NCBI GenBank assembly: GCA_035571875.1
Contig: DATNBR010000020.1
Location: 1-64,000 of the forward strand
DNA length: 64,000 nt
Reading direction: 5' to 3'
Origin: Parafrigoribacterium_A sp035571875
GTDB taxonomy: Bacteria > Actinomycetota > Actinomycetes > Actinomycetales > Microbacteriaceae
In this document: piece by piece, positions 16,008-24,296 of the stretch
Layout: each line of letters starts with the position of its first letter
Numbering within the stretch: the stretch's first letter is position 1
Program-made: the position numbers and the translations under genes
Notes under the pieces: generated by a model
The model's input: only the letters and a program-made list of their open reading frames with translations
Databases searched by the model: none
What the model was told of the DNA's origin: nothing

Positions 16008-16622
16008 TCAGTCTGTCGAGAGAACTCCGCTGCGGAGTGTGTCGAAGAGCGTGTCGATGCGGGCGCGATGCTCGACCCCCACGGTGGTGCGCGACTCCCC
16101 CGCGATGAGGCGACTCGCAGTCTCGACGAGCACGGTGCTGTATCCGCCGACAAAGAAGGCGGCGAGAAGGGCGCCGTCGCAGCCGGCGTTCGGCTCACGA
16201 TCGAGTTCCGTCGCGAGAACGCGCTGAAGTTCGAACGCGATCTCCCGCGCTCGCGCGACGAGTGCCGGTGAGGCGGCGACGGTGCGGAAGAACGGGATCG
16301 ATCGGTCGTCGAGGCCCGACAGCGGATGTCCGGCATCGATCAGGCGGAACGTCGCGGCCCGCAGCGACTCGAGCACGTCGACGCCGGGAGCCCGATCGTG
16401 CACGGCGGTGCGCAGGATCTCCTCGGCGTCCACTGCCCGGTCGAGGAACAGGTCTTCCTTGCGTGGGAAGTGATTGAACACCGTCACGCTCGAGACTCCG
16501 GCCTCCCGTGCGACCTCGGCGACGGTGACCTCGTCGTAGCCGCGGTCGATGAACAACCGTGCCGCGACCTCCGCGATCTTCGACCGCGTCTGGGGGCCGC
16601 CACGCTCGCTCGTTCTCGCCAT
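16008..16622 (-). CDS. TetR family transcriptional regulator
   Basis: A 204-aa one-domain regulator with the N-terminal TetR helix-turn-helix (ARLFIDRGYDEVTVAEVAREAGVSS, recognition helix ending TVFNHFPRKEDLF). The C-terminal ligand domain is helical and typical in length. It is divergent from the MFS exporter gene at 16754, the classical arrangement in which TetR represses the pump until the exported compound binds it. A candidate operator, ACTAA-N2-TTAGT, lies between the two genes. GGAAG stands about 9 nt before the ATG. Confidence 0.88.
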   Translation of the reverse strand: MARTSERGGPQTRSKIAEVAARLFIDRGYDEVTVAEVAREAGVSSVTVFNHFPRKEDLFLDRAVDAEEILRTAVHDRAPGVDVLESLRAATFRLIDAGHPLSGLDDRSIPFFRTVAASPALVARAREIAFELQRVLATELDREPNAGCDGALLAAFFVGGYSTVLVETASRLIAGESRTTVGVEHRARIDTLFDTLRSGVLSTD

Positions 16623-16637
16623 TCGGACTCACTTCCT

Positions 16638-16665
16638 TGTGTAACTAAACTTAGTCGCCTAATGT
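16638..16665 (+). promoter_or_regulatory. Candidate MFS promoter with TetR operator
   Basis: TTGTGT (16638-16643) and TAATGT (16660-16665) are spaced 16 bp and could be the exporter promoter. The inverted repeat ACTAA-AC-TTAGT (16644-16655) sits in the spacer, where a bound TetR dimer would block polymerase. Confidence 0.45.
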
Positions 16666-16753
16666 AGTCGCATGGCCCACGAAGAGCCACTGTCATTATC
16701 GCCCGGCAGGGCACCGGCCTCCCGGTTCGCCCGCTGACTGAAAGGAGCACTCG

Positions 16754-18199
16754 ATGCTCGACGCGACTGCCACACGATCAACGCACTCTCCCCACTCGCT
16801 GCGGGAGGCATGGGTCGCACTCGCCGGCCTCTCCGCGGTCTTCCTGTTCGAAATGCTCGACAATTCGATCCTCAACGTCGCCCTGCCGACGATCGGGCGC
16901 GAACTGCACGCCTCGACGACGGGCCTGCAATGGGTGACCGGCGCGTACGCCGTCGTCTTCGGCGGACTGATGCTGACCTTCGGCGCGCTCGCGGACCGCT
17001 TCGGCCGGCGGCGCATCATGCTCATCGGCCTCGCGTTGCTCGCCGTCGCAAGTCTCGCGACCGCCTTCGTGACCTCCGCCGAGCAACTCATCGCCGTGCG
17101 CGTCGCGATGGGCGTCGCAGCCGCGATGACGACGCCGGGCTCGATGGCGCTCGCCTTCCGACTCTTCGACGAGGACGGCCTGCGCGTGCGCGCGACCACC
17201 CTCATCTCCACGGTCGGTCTCGTCGGGCTCGCGATCGGCCCCACGATCGGCGGTTTCGTGCTCGCGATCGCGCCCTGGCAGGTGCTGCTGCTCGCGAACG
17301 TTCCGATCGCCGTCCTCGCGATCATCGGCGTGCGGATCGGCATTGCCGCGGATGCGGCGGCCGAACTGCACAGAGCGCCCATCGACGTGTCGGGCGCCCT
17401 CCTCGGCACGGCGACGATCGTGCTTGCTCTCGTCGCACCGACGCTCTTCGTGGAGGAGGGCGCGGGTTCCTGGATTCCGTGGCTGGCGGCGGCAGTGGCG
17501 GTCGTGGCGGCGGGACTCTTCGTGCTTCGTGAACGCTCGGCTCGGCATCCGCTGCTCGATCTGCGCTTGCTTGCCCTGCCGCTGGTCTCGAGCGGCCTCG
17601 CCTTCAAGGCCGCCGCGGGGATGGCCACCGCGGGCCTCGGCTACCTCGTGACCCTGCAATTGCAGCTCGACTGGGGATGGCCGCCAGCCCTCGCCGCCAT
17701 CGGCATGCTGCCGCAGGTCATCGTGCTCGTCGCCGGTGGCGCGTTCATCCGGCCCTTCGTGCAGAAGGTCGGCCTGGAGCGTGCCGCGTGGCTCAGCGCC
17801 GCCGCTGTCGTGTTCGGCCTCGCCTTCTATGGCCTGCTCGGAAGTTTCGGCTACGTCTGGGTCGCGATCGCGCTCGCTCTCGTCGCCGCCGGAATGCGCG
17901 TGGTCGGCGTTGTCGCCGGTGTCAACGTGATGCGCGGCCTGCCGAAGGATCGCACCACCATCGGAGCGGCCCTCGTCGACACGGCCACGGAGGTCGCCTC
18001 CGGTTTCGGCATCGCCGTGGCCGGCACGATCCTCGCCGCGCTCTTCGCCGGTGCTATCGCCTCATCCCACTGGAGCGCTCAGCAGGGCAGCCAATTCCGC
18101 GACGCGGTCACCATCGCCGGAATCGCCCTCACCGTGGTGGCCGCGGCCCTCGTCGGCTGGGGAATCGCTCGCGCGCACCGCGTCGAGCGGGAGCCCTAG
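16754..18199 (+). CDS. MFS drug exporter, DHA2 (14-helix) type
   Basis: A 481-aa proton-coupled exporter of the DHA2 family (EmrB/QacA type). Helix 1 carries LFEMLDNSILNVALPTIGREL, the family motif D1, and the loop after helix 2 carries GALADRFGRRRIMLIG (motif A). A PGSMALAF segment matches motif C of antiporters. A strong ribosome site (AAAGGAG, 6-7 nt) precedes ATG 16754. Control by the divergent TetR gene is likely. The substrate is unknown. Confidence 0.87.
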   Translation: MLDATATRSTHSPHSLREAWVALAGLSAVFLFEMLDNSILNVALPTIGRELHASTTGLQWVTGAYAVVFGGLMLTFGALADRFGRRRIMLIGLALLAVASLATAFVTSAEQLIAVRVAMGVAAAMTTPGSMALAFRLFDEDGLRVRATTLISTVGLVGLAIGPTIGGFVLAIAPWQVLLLANVPIAVLAIIGVRIGIAADAAAELHRAPIDVSGALLGTATIVLALVAPTLFVEEGAGSWIPWLAAAVAVVAAGLFVLRERSARHPLLDLRLLALPLVSSGLAFKAAAGMATAGLGYLVTLQLQLDWGWPPALAAIGMLPQVIVLVAGGAFIRPFVQKVGLERAAWLSAAAVVFGLAFYGLLGSFGYVWVAIALALVAAGMRVVGVVAGVNVMRGLPKDRTTIGAALVDTATEVASGFGIAVAGTILAALFAGAIASSHWSAQQGSQFRDAVTIAGIALTVVAAALVGWGIARAHRVEREP

Positions 18200-18213
18200 A
18201 CCCAGAGCCAGAC

Positions 18214-19704
18214 CTAGTCCTGGTCGGTCGGCACCGGCTTCACGACACTGATCACTCCGGTCGTCGGCACCATGCCGCTCAGCCGCTCGGGAGCGAGCAC
18301 CCTCGCCACCTCCTCGGCCGACATGAGCCCGGCGGAGACGACGAGATCGGCGATCGAGGAGTTCGTGGTGAGCGCCGTGTGGGCAAGCGTCGCCGAGGCC
18401 GAATACCCGATGTAGGGGGTGAGGGCGGTGACCACGCCCACAGAGGACTCGACCTGGGCCGCGAGCCTAGTGATGTTTGCGCTGATGCCGTCGATGCAAT
18501 TGACGCGCAGCGTGCGAGACGCGTTGGTCATCCAGGCGATCGACTGGAGGATCGAGTGTGCGATCACGGGCTCGAAGGCGTTCAACTGCAGTTGACCGCC
18601 TTCGGCCGCGGCGGTGACCGTGGCATCCGCCCCGATCACGCTGAAGGCGACCTGGTTCACGACCTCCGGGATGACGGGATTCACCTTGCCCGGCATGATC
18701 GACGAGCCGGCCTGCACGGGAGGCAGGTTGATCTCGGCGAGTCCCGCCTGCGGGCCGCTGGAGAGCAGACGCAGGTCGTTGCAGATCTTCGAGAGCTTGA
18801 CCGCGTTGCGCTTGAGCGTGCCGCTGAGGGTCATGAAGACGCCCGCGTCCGAGGTCGCCTCGATGAGGTCGGGGGCCGTGACCATGTCGAAACCGGTGAT
18901 CTCGACCAGGTGCCGGCGCACCGCATCCGCGTACCTCGGGTCTGCGGTGATTCCCGTGCCGATGGCCGTGGCTCCCATGTTCATCTCGTTGAGCCACGGG
19001 ATCGTTTCGCTGAGGCGATCGAAGTCCTCCCGCAGCGTGTGCGCGAATCCCATGAACTCCTGACCGAGCGTCATCGGCACCGCGTCCTGCAATTGCGTAC
19101 GCCCGACCTTGAGGATGCCCTGGAACTCGGCGCCCTTGCGCGCGAACGCCTGCTCGAGCTGGGTGTGCTCGTCGAGCAGCCGCTTGATGCCGAAGACCAT
19201 GGCGAGCTTGATCGCCGTCGGGTAGACATCGTTCGTGCTCTGGCTGCGGTTCACGTCATCGATCGGATGCAGGTGCTCGTAGTCGCCGAACGGCAAGCCC
19301 ATGAGTTCGAGGCTTCGATTGGCGATGACCTCGTTCGTGTTCATGTTGGTCGAGGTGCCCGCGCCGCCCTGGATCACCCCCACGAGAAACTGGTCGTGCA
19401 GCTCTCCGTCGATGATCTCCTGGCAGGCGCGCTCGATGACGTCTGCCTTGGCGGGCTCGAGCACGCCGAGTTCGCGGTTGGCACGAGCCGCGGCGAGCTT
19501 GACCGTGGCGAGGGCACGAACGAGGTCGGGGTAGACGGAGATCGGCCGGCGGGTGATCGGGAAGTTCTCGAGCGCTCGAGCGGTGTGGATTCCCCAGTAG
19601 ACGTCCGCCGGAACCTCCATGGGGCCGAGCGAATCGATTTCGGTTCGGGTGCCCCCGCGGGTATCGGCGTCGAAAGAACTGGTGGTGGACGTCGTCGAGT
19701 TCAC
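18214..19704 (-). CDS. aspA: Aspartate ammonia-lyase
   Basis: A 496-aa lyase that converts L-aspartate to fumarate and ammonia. The fumarase/aspartase signature GSSIMPGKVNP is present, with catalytic Ser in its flexible loop, as are TSTNMNTNEVIANR and SQSTNDVYPTA substrate-binding segments. The LPFGDYEHLHP spacing and TAPDLIEATSDAGVF resemble aspartases more than fumarases. The start is GTG 19704 with AAGGGAG about 11 nt upstream; the first 20 residues are a Ser/Thr-rich extension. It converges on the MFS exporter gene. Confidence 0.92.
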   Translation of the reverse strand: MNSTTSTTSSFDADTRGGTRTEIDSLGPMEVPADVYWGIHTARALENFPITRRPISVYPDLVRALATVKLAAARANRELGVLEPAKADVIERACQEIIDGELHDQFLVGVIQGGAGTSTNMNTNEVIANRSLELMGLPFGDYEHLHPIDDVNRSQSTNDVYPTAIKLAMVFGIKRLLDEHTQLEQAFARKGAEFQGILKVGRTQLQDAVPMTLGQEFMGFAHTLREDFDRLSETIPWLNEMNMGATAIGTGITADPRYADAVRRHLVEITGFDMVTAPDLIEATSDAGVFMTLSGTLKRNAVKLSKICNDLRLLSSGPQAGLAEINLPPVQAGSSIMPGKVNPVIPEVVNQVAFSVIGADATVTAAAEGGQLQLNAFEPVIAHSILQSIAWMTNASRTLRVNCIDGISANITRLAAQVESSVGVVTALTPYIGYSASATLAHTALTTNSSIADLVVSAGLMSAEEVARVLAPERLSGMVPTTGVISVVKPVPTDQD

Positions 19705-19776
19705 TGTGTTTTGGCTCCCTTGCCTGGTCAGATCGCTTGTGGCATGACAACTCGACTCTACGCGCCAAGCGGCGAG

Positions 19777-19983
19777 CTACGCGTGGGAAAGGCCGGGGAT
19801 GATCAGGTAGATGCCGTAAAGGATCAGTAGGGCGCAGACAACGAAACAGGTAACGCCGAGCGGCCGGCGCCAGCGACTTTCTGCCGCGAGGAGACGCAGG
19901 CCGAGCGCGAACAGCAGCACGATGCCGCAGGCGCCGACGACCGTCACGATGAGCACCGCGAGGAAGTTGCCCCACTCGATCAT
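19777..19983 (-). CDS. Small two-helix membrane protein coupled to pit
   Basis: A 68-aa protein that is almost entirely two transmembrane helices (about 6-32 and 42-64) joined by a short basic loop, RLLAAESRWRRP. Its start overlaps the stop of the phosphate transporter gene by 4 nt, so it is translated with it. The role is unknown; an accessory or stabilising subunit of the transporter is a reasonable inference from coupling alone. Confidence 0.7.
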   Translation of the reverse strand: MIEWGNFLAVLIVTVVGACGIVLLFALGLRLLAAESRWRRPLGVTCFVVCALLILYGIYLIIPGLSHA

Positions 19984-21239
19984 TTGCTGCGCCCCTTCGC
20001 GCCGGTCTTCTTCTTGCCCTGCTTCGCCTTCTTCGGCTTCTTGTGCTTCTTCGGCGGCTTCTGCTTCTTGGGGCGCTTCGCCTTCTTCGACTTCTTTTTC
20101 TTCGGCCGCACGAAACTGGTGGGCTCGAGCTGCATGCTCGAGGGACGCTCCCGGTTACGGCGTGAATAGAGGAAGATCCACGCGATCAGAACTGCGGCCG
20201 CGACGGCGTCGAACACGACACCCCAGGCTCCCGGCAGGAGTCCCCAGACGCCGGAAATCGCGATCCACGATGCCAGCGCGCCCACCACCGCGGCGGCCGG
20301 AATCGTGATCACCCAGCCGATCGCGATGCGGCCCGCGGTGCGCCAGCGCACGGAAGCGCCCTTGCGCCCGATGCCGGTACCGATCACCGAGCCGGAAGCG
20401 ACCTGCGTCGTCGACAGCGCAAAGCCAAGGTGACTGGACGCGAGGATGGCCGTGGTGGTCGCCGCCTCGGCTGCGAAGCCCTGGCCGGGCTCGATCTCAG
20501 TAAGTCCCTTACCAAGGGTGCGAATGATGCGCCAGCCACCGGTATAGGTACCGAGAGCGATGGCGAAGGCGCAGACGACGATCACCCAGAGTTCAGGCCC
20601 GGAGCCGGGCTCTTGCATGTTCGCCGCAATCAGCGTGAGGGTGATGATGCCCATCGTCTTCTGCGCGTCGTTGGTTCCGTGCGCGAGTGAGACGAGAGAC
20701 GATGTGAAAATCTGACCGTATTTGAACCCGGAGCGCTGCCTCTTCTTGACCACCGCGTAGGCAATCCTGGTCGCGAGGTACGCCGCGAGGCCCGCGACAA
20801 ACGGCGCGATCAGAGCGGGGAAGACGATCTTGGAGAGAAGCACTCCCAGGTCGATCGAGCCGAAGCCCGCTCCGACGATCGCCGCGCCGATGAGACCACC
20901 GAAAAGTGCGTGGCTGGATGACGACGGCAGGCCGAGTAGCCAGGTCATGAGGTTCCACAGCACGGCGCCGATGAGCCCAGCGAAGATCATCACCGGCGTG
21001 ATCTGCACGCCGTTCTGACCCTCCCGGATCAGCCCGCCCGAGATCGTCTTGGCCACCTCGGTCGACAGGAAAGCACCCACCAGATTGAGCACTGCGGCGA
21101 TGGCGACGGCTACCTTCGGACGCAGTGCACCAGTCGCGATCGGTGTCGCCATCGCGTTGGCTGTGTCGTGAAAGCCGTTGGTGAAGTCGAAGAAGAGAGC
21201 CAGCACGATAACCAGCGCGACCATGAGCGAAATGTCCAC
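19980..21239 (-). CDS. pitA: PiT family inorganic phosphate transporter
   Basis: A 419-aa low-affinity phosphate (metal-phosphate/H+) symporter. Both PiT repeats are visible: GFHDTANAMATPIATGAL near the N terminus and AHGTNDAQKTMGIITLTL in the middle, with about ten hydrophobic helices. The C-terminal 50 residues form an unusual tail with more than 20 lysines, cytoplasmic if the topology is standard, which may interact with membrane lipids, nucleic acid or polyphosphate. The start is GTG 21239. A 4-nt overlap couples it to the 68-aa membrane protein downstream. Confidence 0.92.
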   Translation of the reverse strand: MDISLMVALVIVLALFFDFTNGFHDTANAMATPIATGALRPKVAVAIAAVLNLVGAFLSTEVAKTISGGLIREGQNGVQITPVMIFAGLIGAVLWNLMTWLLGLPSSSSHALFGGLIGAAIVGAGFGSIDLGVLLSKIVFPALIAPFVAGLAAYLATRIAYAVVKKRQRSGFKYGQIFTSSLVSLAHGTNDAQKTMGIITLTLIAANMQEPGSGPELWVIVVCAFAIALGTYTGGWRIIRTLGKGLTEIEPGQGFAAEAATTTAILASSHLGFALSTTQVASGSVIGTGIGRKGASVRWRTAGRIAIGWVITIPAAAVVGALASWIAISGVWGLLPGAWGVVFDAVAAAVLIAWIFLYSRRNRERPSSMQLEPTSFVRPKKKKSKKAKRPKKQKPPKKHKKPKKAKQGKKKTGAKGRSK

Positions 21240-21365
21240 TGGGGATGAGTCTTACAGGCGAGTGAACGCTTGGCAACCTGGGGATTGACACGCTATCGTG
21301 TCGGGCCGACACGGGGGTGTCGCGCGTCGCACTCGGTCGCTCCCGCCGCGTAGAGTCTTGCAATC

Positions 21366-22127
21366 ATGGTCTCCATCTCCGTCGTCATTCCCTGCCGGAA
21401 CGACGCAGAAATGCTCGCCGTCTGCCTCGAGGCCCTCGCCCGGCAGTCGCGTCCTGCCGACGAGATCGTCGTGGTCGACAACGGCAGCACGGATGCGAGC
21501 GCCGTCGTCGCGGTCGACGGCGGAGCGCGAGTGGTCCACGAGCCCGAACCGGGCATAGCGCGGGCGACCGCCGCCGGTTTCGATGCCGCGGTCGGCGACA
21601 TCCTTGCGAGGCTCGACGCCGACTCGATCCCGCCCGCAGACTGGCTCGAGCGCATCGAGCGCACCCTGCTGGCCGCGGGAGGTCTCGCCGCAGTGACGGG
21701 TCCGGGTGACTTCTACGGATCGAACCGCGTCGTCGCCTGGCTCGGGCGCACCCTCTATATCGGCGGCTACTTCGCCTTCGTGGGGTGGCTGCTCGGACAT
21801 CCGCCCCTCTTCGGTTCCAACCTCGCGCTCGACGCGGCCGTGTGGCAGCGCGTGCGACACCTCGTGCACTCCACCACGCGGCAGGTGCACGACGATCTCG
21901 ACCTCAGTTACCAGCTGCGCCCCGACATGACCGTCATCTACGATCCACGGTTGCGCGTCGCGATCTCGGCGAGGCCGTTCGACTCGTGGAAGGGGCTCGG
22001 GCGCAGGCTCGGCTGGAGCTACACGACCTTTCGCCTCGACTTCAGCCAGGAGCCGCCGCTCAGGCGCAGGCGCGAACGGCGGCGCTGGGCGCGCGAGCAC
22101 GCGGCCGACGTTCCGCTCGCTCACTGA
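21366..22127 (+). CDS. Family 2 glycosyltransferase
   Basis: A 253-aa GT-A fold transferase. The N terminus ISVVIPCRNDAEML and EIVVVDNGSTD bind the nucleotide sugar, and LDADS supplies the DxD metal site; GSNLALDAAVW and DDLDLSYQLR match the acceptor and catalytic-base regions. One hydrophobic stretch at about 125-145 may touch the membrane. The C terminus is very basic (LRRRRERRRWAR). TAGAGT ends 9 nt before the ATG, so the 5' leader would be only 2-3 nt. The sugar and acceptor are unknown, and the gene stands alone. Confidence 0.85.
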   Translation: MVSISVVIPCRNDAEMLAVCLEALARQSRPADEIVVVDNGSTDASAVVAVDGGARVVHEPEPGIARATAAGFDAAVGDILARLDADSIPPADWLERIERTLLAAGGLAAVTGPGDFYGSNRVVAWLGRTLYIGGYFAFVGWLLGHPPLFGSNLALDAAVWQRVRHLVHSTTRQVHDDLDLSYQLRPDMTVIYDPRLRVAISARPFDSWKGLGRRLGWSYTTFRLDFSQEPPLRRRRERRRWAREHAADVPLAH

Positions 22128-22134
22128 GTCGCGC

Positions 22135-23076
22135 TCAGGCCGCGGAGAACAGCTCCAGGAGGTCGCGATCGAGCTGGTGCGGCGCCGTCTCGCACGGACT
22201 GTGCCCGGTGCGATAGACGGCCAGTCGGGCACCGATCTGCTCGGCGAAAGCGGCGTGCAGTCGAAGCGGCCAGAGGTCGTGCTCGCCGACCGCGACGAGC
22301 TTCGGGATGGGCGACTGCCTGAGCGCGTCGCGAAGGTCGGGAGCGTTCATCATGAGTTCAATGATGTCTCGCACCGCCTTTCTCCTCGTCACGGCGAAGC
22401 GCAGGTTGACGAAGCGCAGTCGGCCGGGCGTGACCCGGGTGAAGTTGCGCTTGATACCCCAGATCATCAGCGCGGCTCCGACCGTGCCGTTCGCGAGGCC
22501 GCTGAACCAGCCGATGCGGCTGACGCCTCGGAAACCCTGCCCCGGCTCGGGCGGGCAGCTGAGCAGCGTGAGACTCGCAAACAGTTCCGGCCGCTGCACG
22601 AGCGCGATCTGAGCCACCGTCGCCGCATAGGAGTATCCGAGAACGTGGGCGCGCCCCGTCCACTCGAGCAGCGCGATCATGTCGCCGACGAAGAGTTCGT
22701 AGTCGTAGTGCGGGCGTGGTGGTGTCAGGTTCTCCGGACCGGCATCCGCTGATTCGTACTGGCCGGCGAGGTCGTAGCTCACGACGTAGTAGCCCGCCGC
22801 CGCGAGCTCGGGCAGCATGAGCGAGAAGTCCTCCTTCGACCCGGTCACTCCGGGCGCGAGGAGCACGGCGGGGTGCGCCGGATCGCCGAGCGTCACGACG
22901 GCGAGCGAGCCGCTCGGAGCGTCGAAACGGATGCGCTGCGCACCCTCCGGCAGCACCGTCCAGTCGATGTCGGGCAGGTGTGCATCGCGCGCCGCCGCCT
23001 CGTCGAAGACGGCGGAACCGAAGTCATCGGGGCTGGGTCGGTCCGTACGTCCCGAGCGCGAATTCCGTGTCACCAC
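22135..23076 (-). CDS. Alpha/beta hydrolase
   Basis: A 313-aa serine hydrolase. The nucleophile elbow is GYSYA (in HVLGYSYAATVAQ), the acid is probably in VGEHDLWP, and the His in GHSPCE near the C terminus. The oxyanion strand LLAPGVTGSKEDF is typical. GTG 23076 lies 6 nt after TATCGT. It follows the esterase gene at 23081 with 4 nt between them, so they may be co-transcribed as well as having this internal promoter. Substrate unknown; an esterase or lipase-like role is likely. Confidence 0.8.
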   Translation of the reverse strand: MVTRNSRSGRTDRPSPDDFGSAVFDEAAARDAHLPDIDWTVLPEGAQRIRFDAPSGSLAVVTLGDPAHPAVLLAPGVTGSKEDFSLMLPELAAAGYYVVSYDLAGQYESADAGPENLTPPRPHYDYELFVGDMIALLEWTGRAHVLGYSYAATVAQIALVQRPELFASLTLLSCPPEPGQGFRGVSRIGWFSGLANGTVGAALMIWGIKRNFTRVTPGRLRFVNLRFAVTRRKAVRDIIELMMNAPDLRDALRQSPIPKLVAVGEHDLWPLRLHAAFAEQIGARLAVYRTGHSPCETAPHQLDRDLLELFSAA

Positions 23077-23080
23077 GCCA

Positions 23081-24100
23081 TCACGATAGCGTGGCGACCC
23101 GCTTCACGAAGCCCTGCAGCCTGCGATACACCTCCTGCGATTCCGGATAGCGATAGTTCTGCTGCCAGGTGTGCTGTGCGTTGACGTTCGCCTTCTCGTA
23201 GATCAGGGTCTCGACGGGGATCGCGTTGCGGCGCAGGCTCGCCACGAAGTTGAGGTTGGCCCGGTAGAAGTAGTCGCGCTCGGACGTCGTGACGAAGACC
23301 GGCGGGAAGCCCGCATCGAGCCACTCGATGGGAGAGAGGAATCGCGCCGCGTGCCGCAGGAAGCGATGGCGACTCTCGCCGCGCGCTCGCGAGAGTTCCT
23401 GCATGCGCTGCGGCAGCAGCATCCGGATGAAGTTGAGACTCAGTATGAATCCCTTGTCGAAGTGCACGGAGAAGTCGACTGCGCTGCAGTGCTGAACGAG
23501 TCCCCGCAGTTTCTGTGCCGCCAGCGCGGGAATGAGACCGTAGTGCTTGGCCAATTCGGGCTGGAACGAGGTGGCGGTCACCAGCGCGGCTATCTGACCT
23601 CCGGCGGAGTCGCCGCCGAGCACGATGCGCTCCGGGTCACCGCCGAAGCCCGCGATGTTCGCCACGATCCAGCCGAGCGCGGCGTTGGCGTCCTCGAGCA
23701 TGTGCGCCATCTGGAACTTCGTCGCCATGCGATAGTTCACGTTGACCACGACCATGCCGGCCACCGCCTGGCTCGCGCAGTACTTGGTGAGGGCGCTCTT
23801 GTCTCCCGAGGTCCAGCCGCCGCCGTGGAAGTAGACGTAGACCGGCAGGAGCGCGTCGTCGCCCGCTGGCCGTCGCGGCGAGATCACGTCGAGCCGATGC
23901 GCCCGGATGCCGTCGCCCACGAAGTCGATGTCTTCGACGTGATCGACCCCCACGATGGGCTCCGCGTTGAACCGCGTCACCTCGCTGCGATGCAGGAGAC
24001 GCATGAGGAGTCGCCACACCCACACCGGAACGCCGCGCAGCACACCCCCGCCGATCGCCGCTGCGCTCTGCCCGGCGGCGCCGGACCCGTTCGATTTCAC
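23081..24100 (-). CDS. HSL-type alpha/beta hydrolase (esterase)
   Basis: A 339-aa esterase of the hormone-sensitive lipase group. HGGGW (in VYFHGGGWTSG) forms the oxyanion hole, GDSAG holds the catalytic Ser, Asp is in TTSERDYFY and His in NAQHTWQ. The start is set at GTG 24100, because the hexamer TACCGT (24107-24112, minus) lies exactly 6 nt upstream; the GTG at 24106 would abut the hexamer. It likely hydrolyses short-chain esters in the cytoplasm. The next hydrolase gene follows 4 nt after its stop. Confidence 0.83.
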   Translation of the reverse strand: MKSNGSGAAGQSAAAIGGGVLRGVPVWVWRLLMRLLHRSEVTRFNAEPIVGVDHVEDIDFVGDGIRAHRLDVISPRRPAGDDALLPVYVYFHGGGWTSGDKSALTKYCASQAVAGMVVVNVNYRMATKFQMAHMLEDANAALGWIVANIAGFGGDPERIVLGGDSAGGQIAALVTATSFQPELAKHYGLIPALAAQKLRGLVQHCSAVDFSVHFDKGFILSLNFIRMLLPQRMQELSRARGESRHRFLRHAARFLSPIEWLDAGFPPVFVTTSERDYFYRANLNFVASLRRNAIPVETLIYEKANVNAQHTWQQNYRYPESQEVYRRLQGFVKRVATLS

Positions 24101-24106
24101 TCGCAC

Positions 24107-24112
24107 ACGGTA
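24107..24112 (-). promoter_or_regulatory. Candidate -10 box deciding the start at 24100
   Basis: TACCGT with a 6-nt spacer (GTGCGA) before GTG 24100. Confidence 0.45.
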
Positions 24113-24296
24113 ACCCCGCTCGCCGAATTCCGGCTGGGAAGCCGCCGTACCCCGGCTCGATCCGGCTCAGGCACGAGAGCGTCTCACTTCCCAAAGGGTG
24201 CTCGTGCTCCCTAGAATCAATCACCGCAGCAATTTCACAGCAGATTCGCGGGCGTGACGCAGTTGTGGCGTCGCGATCCGTGCGAGGGGAGGCACC

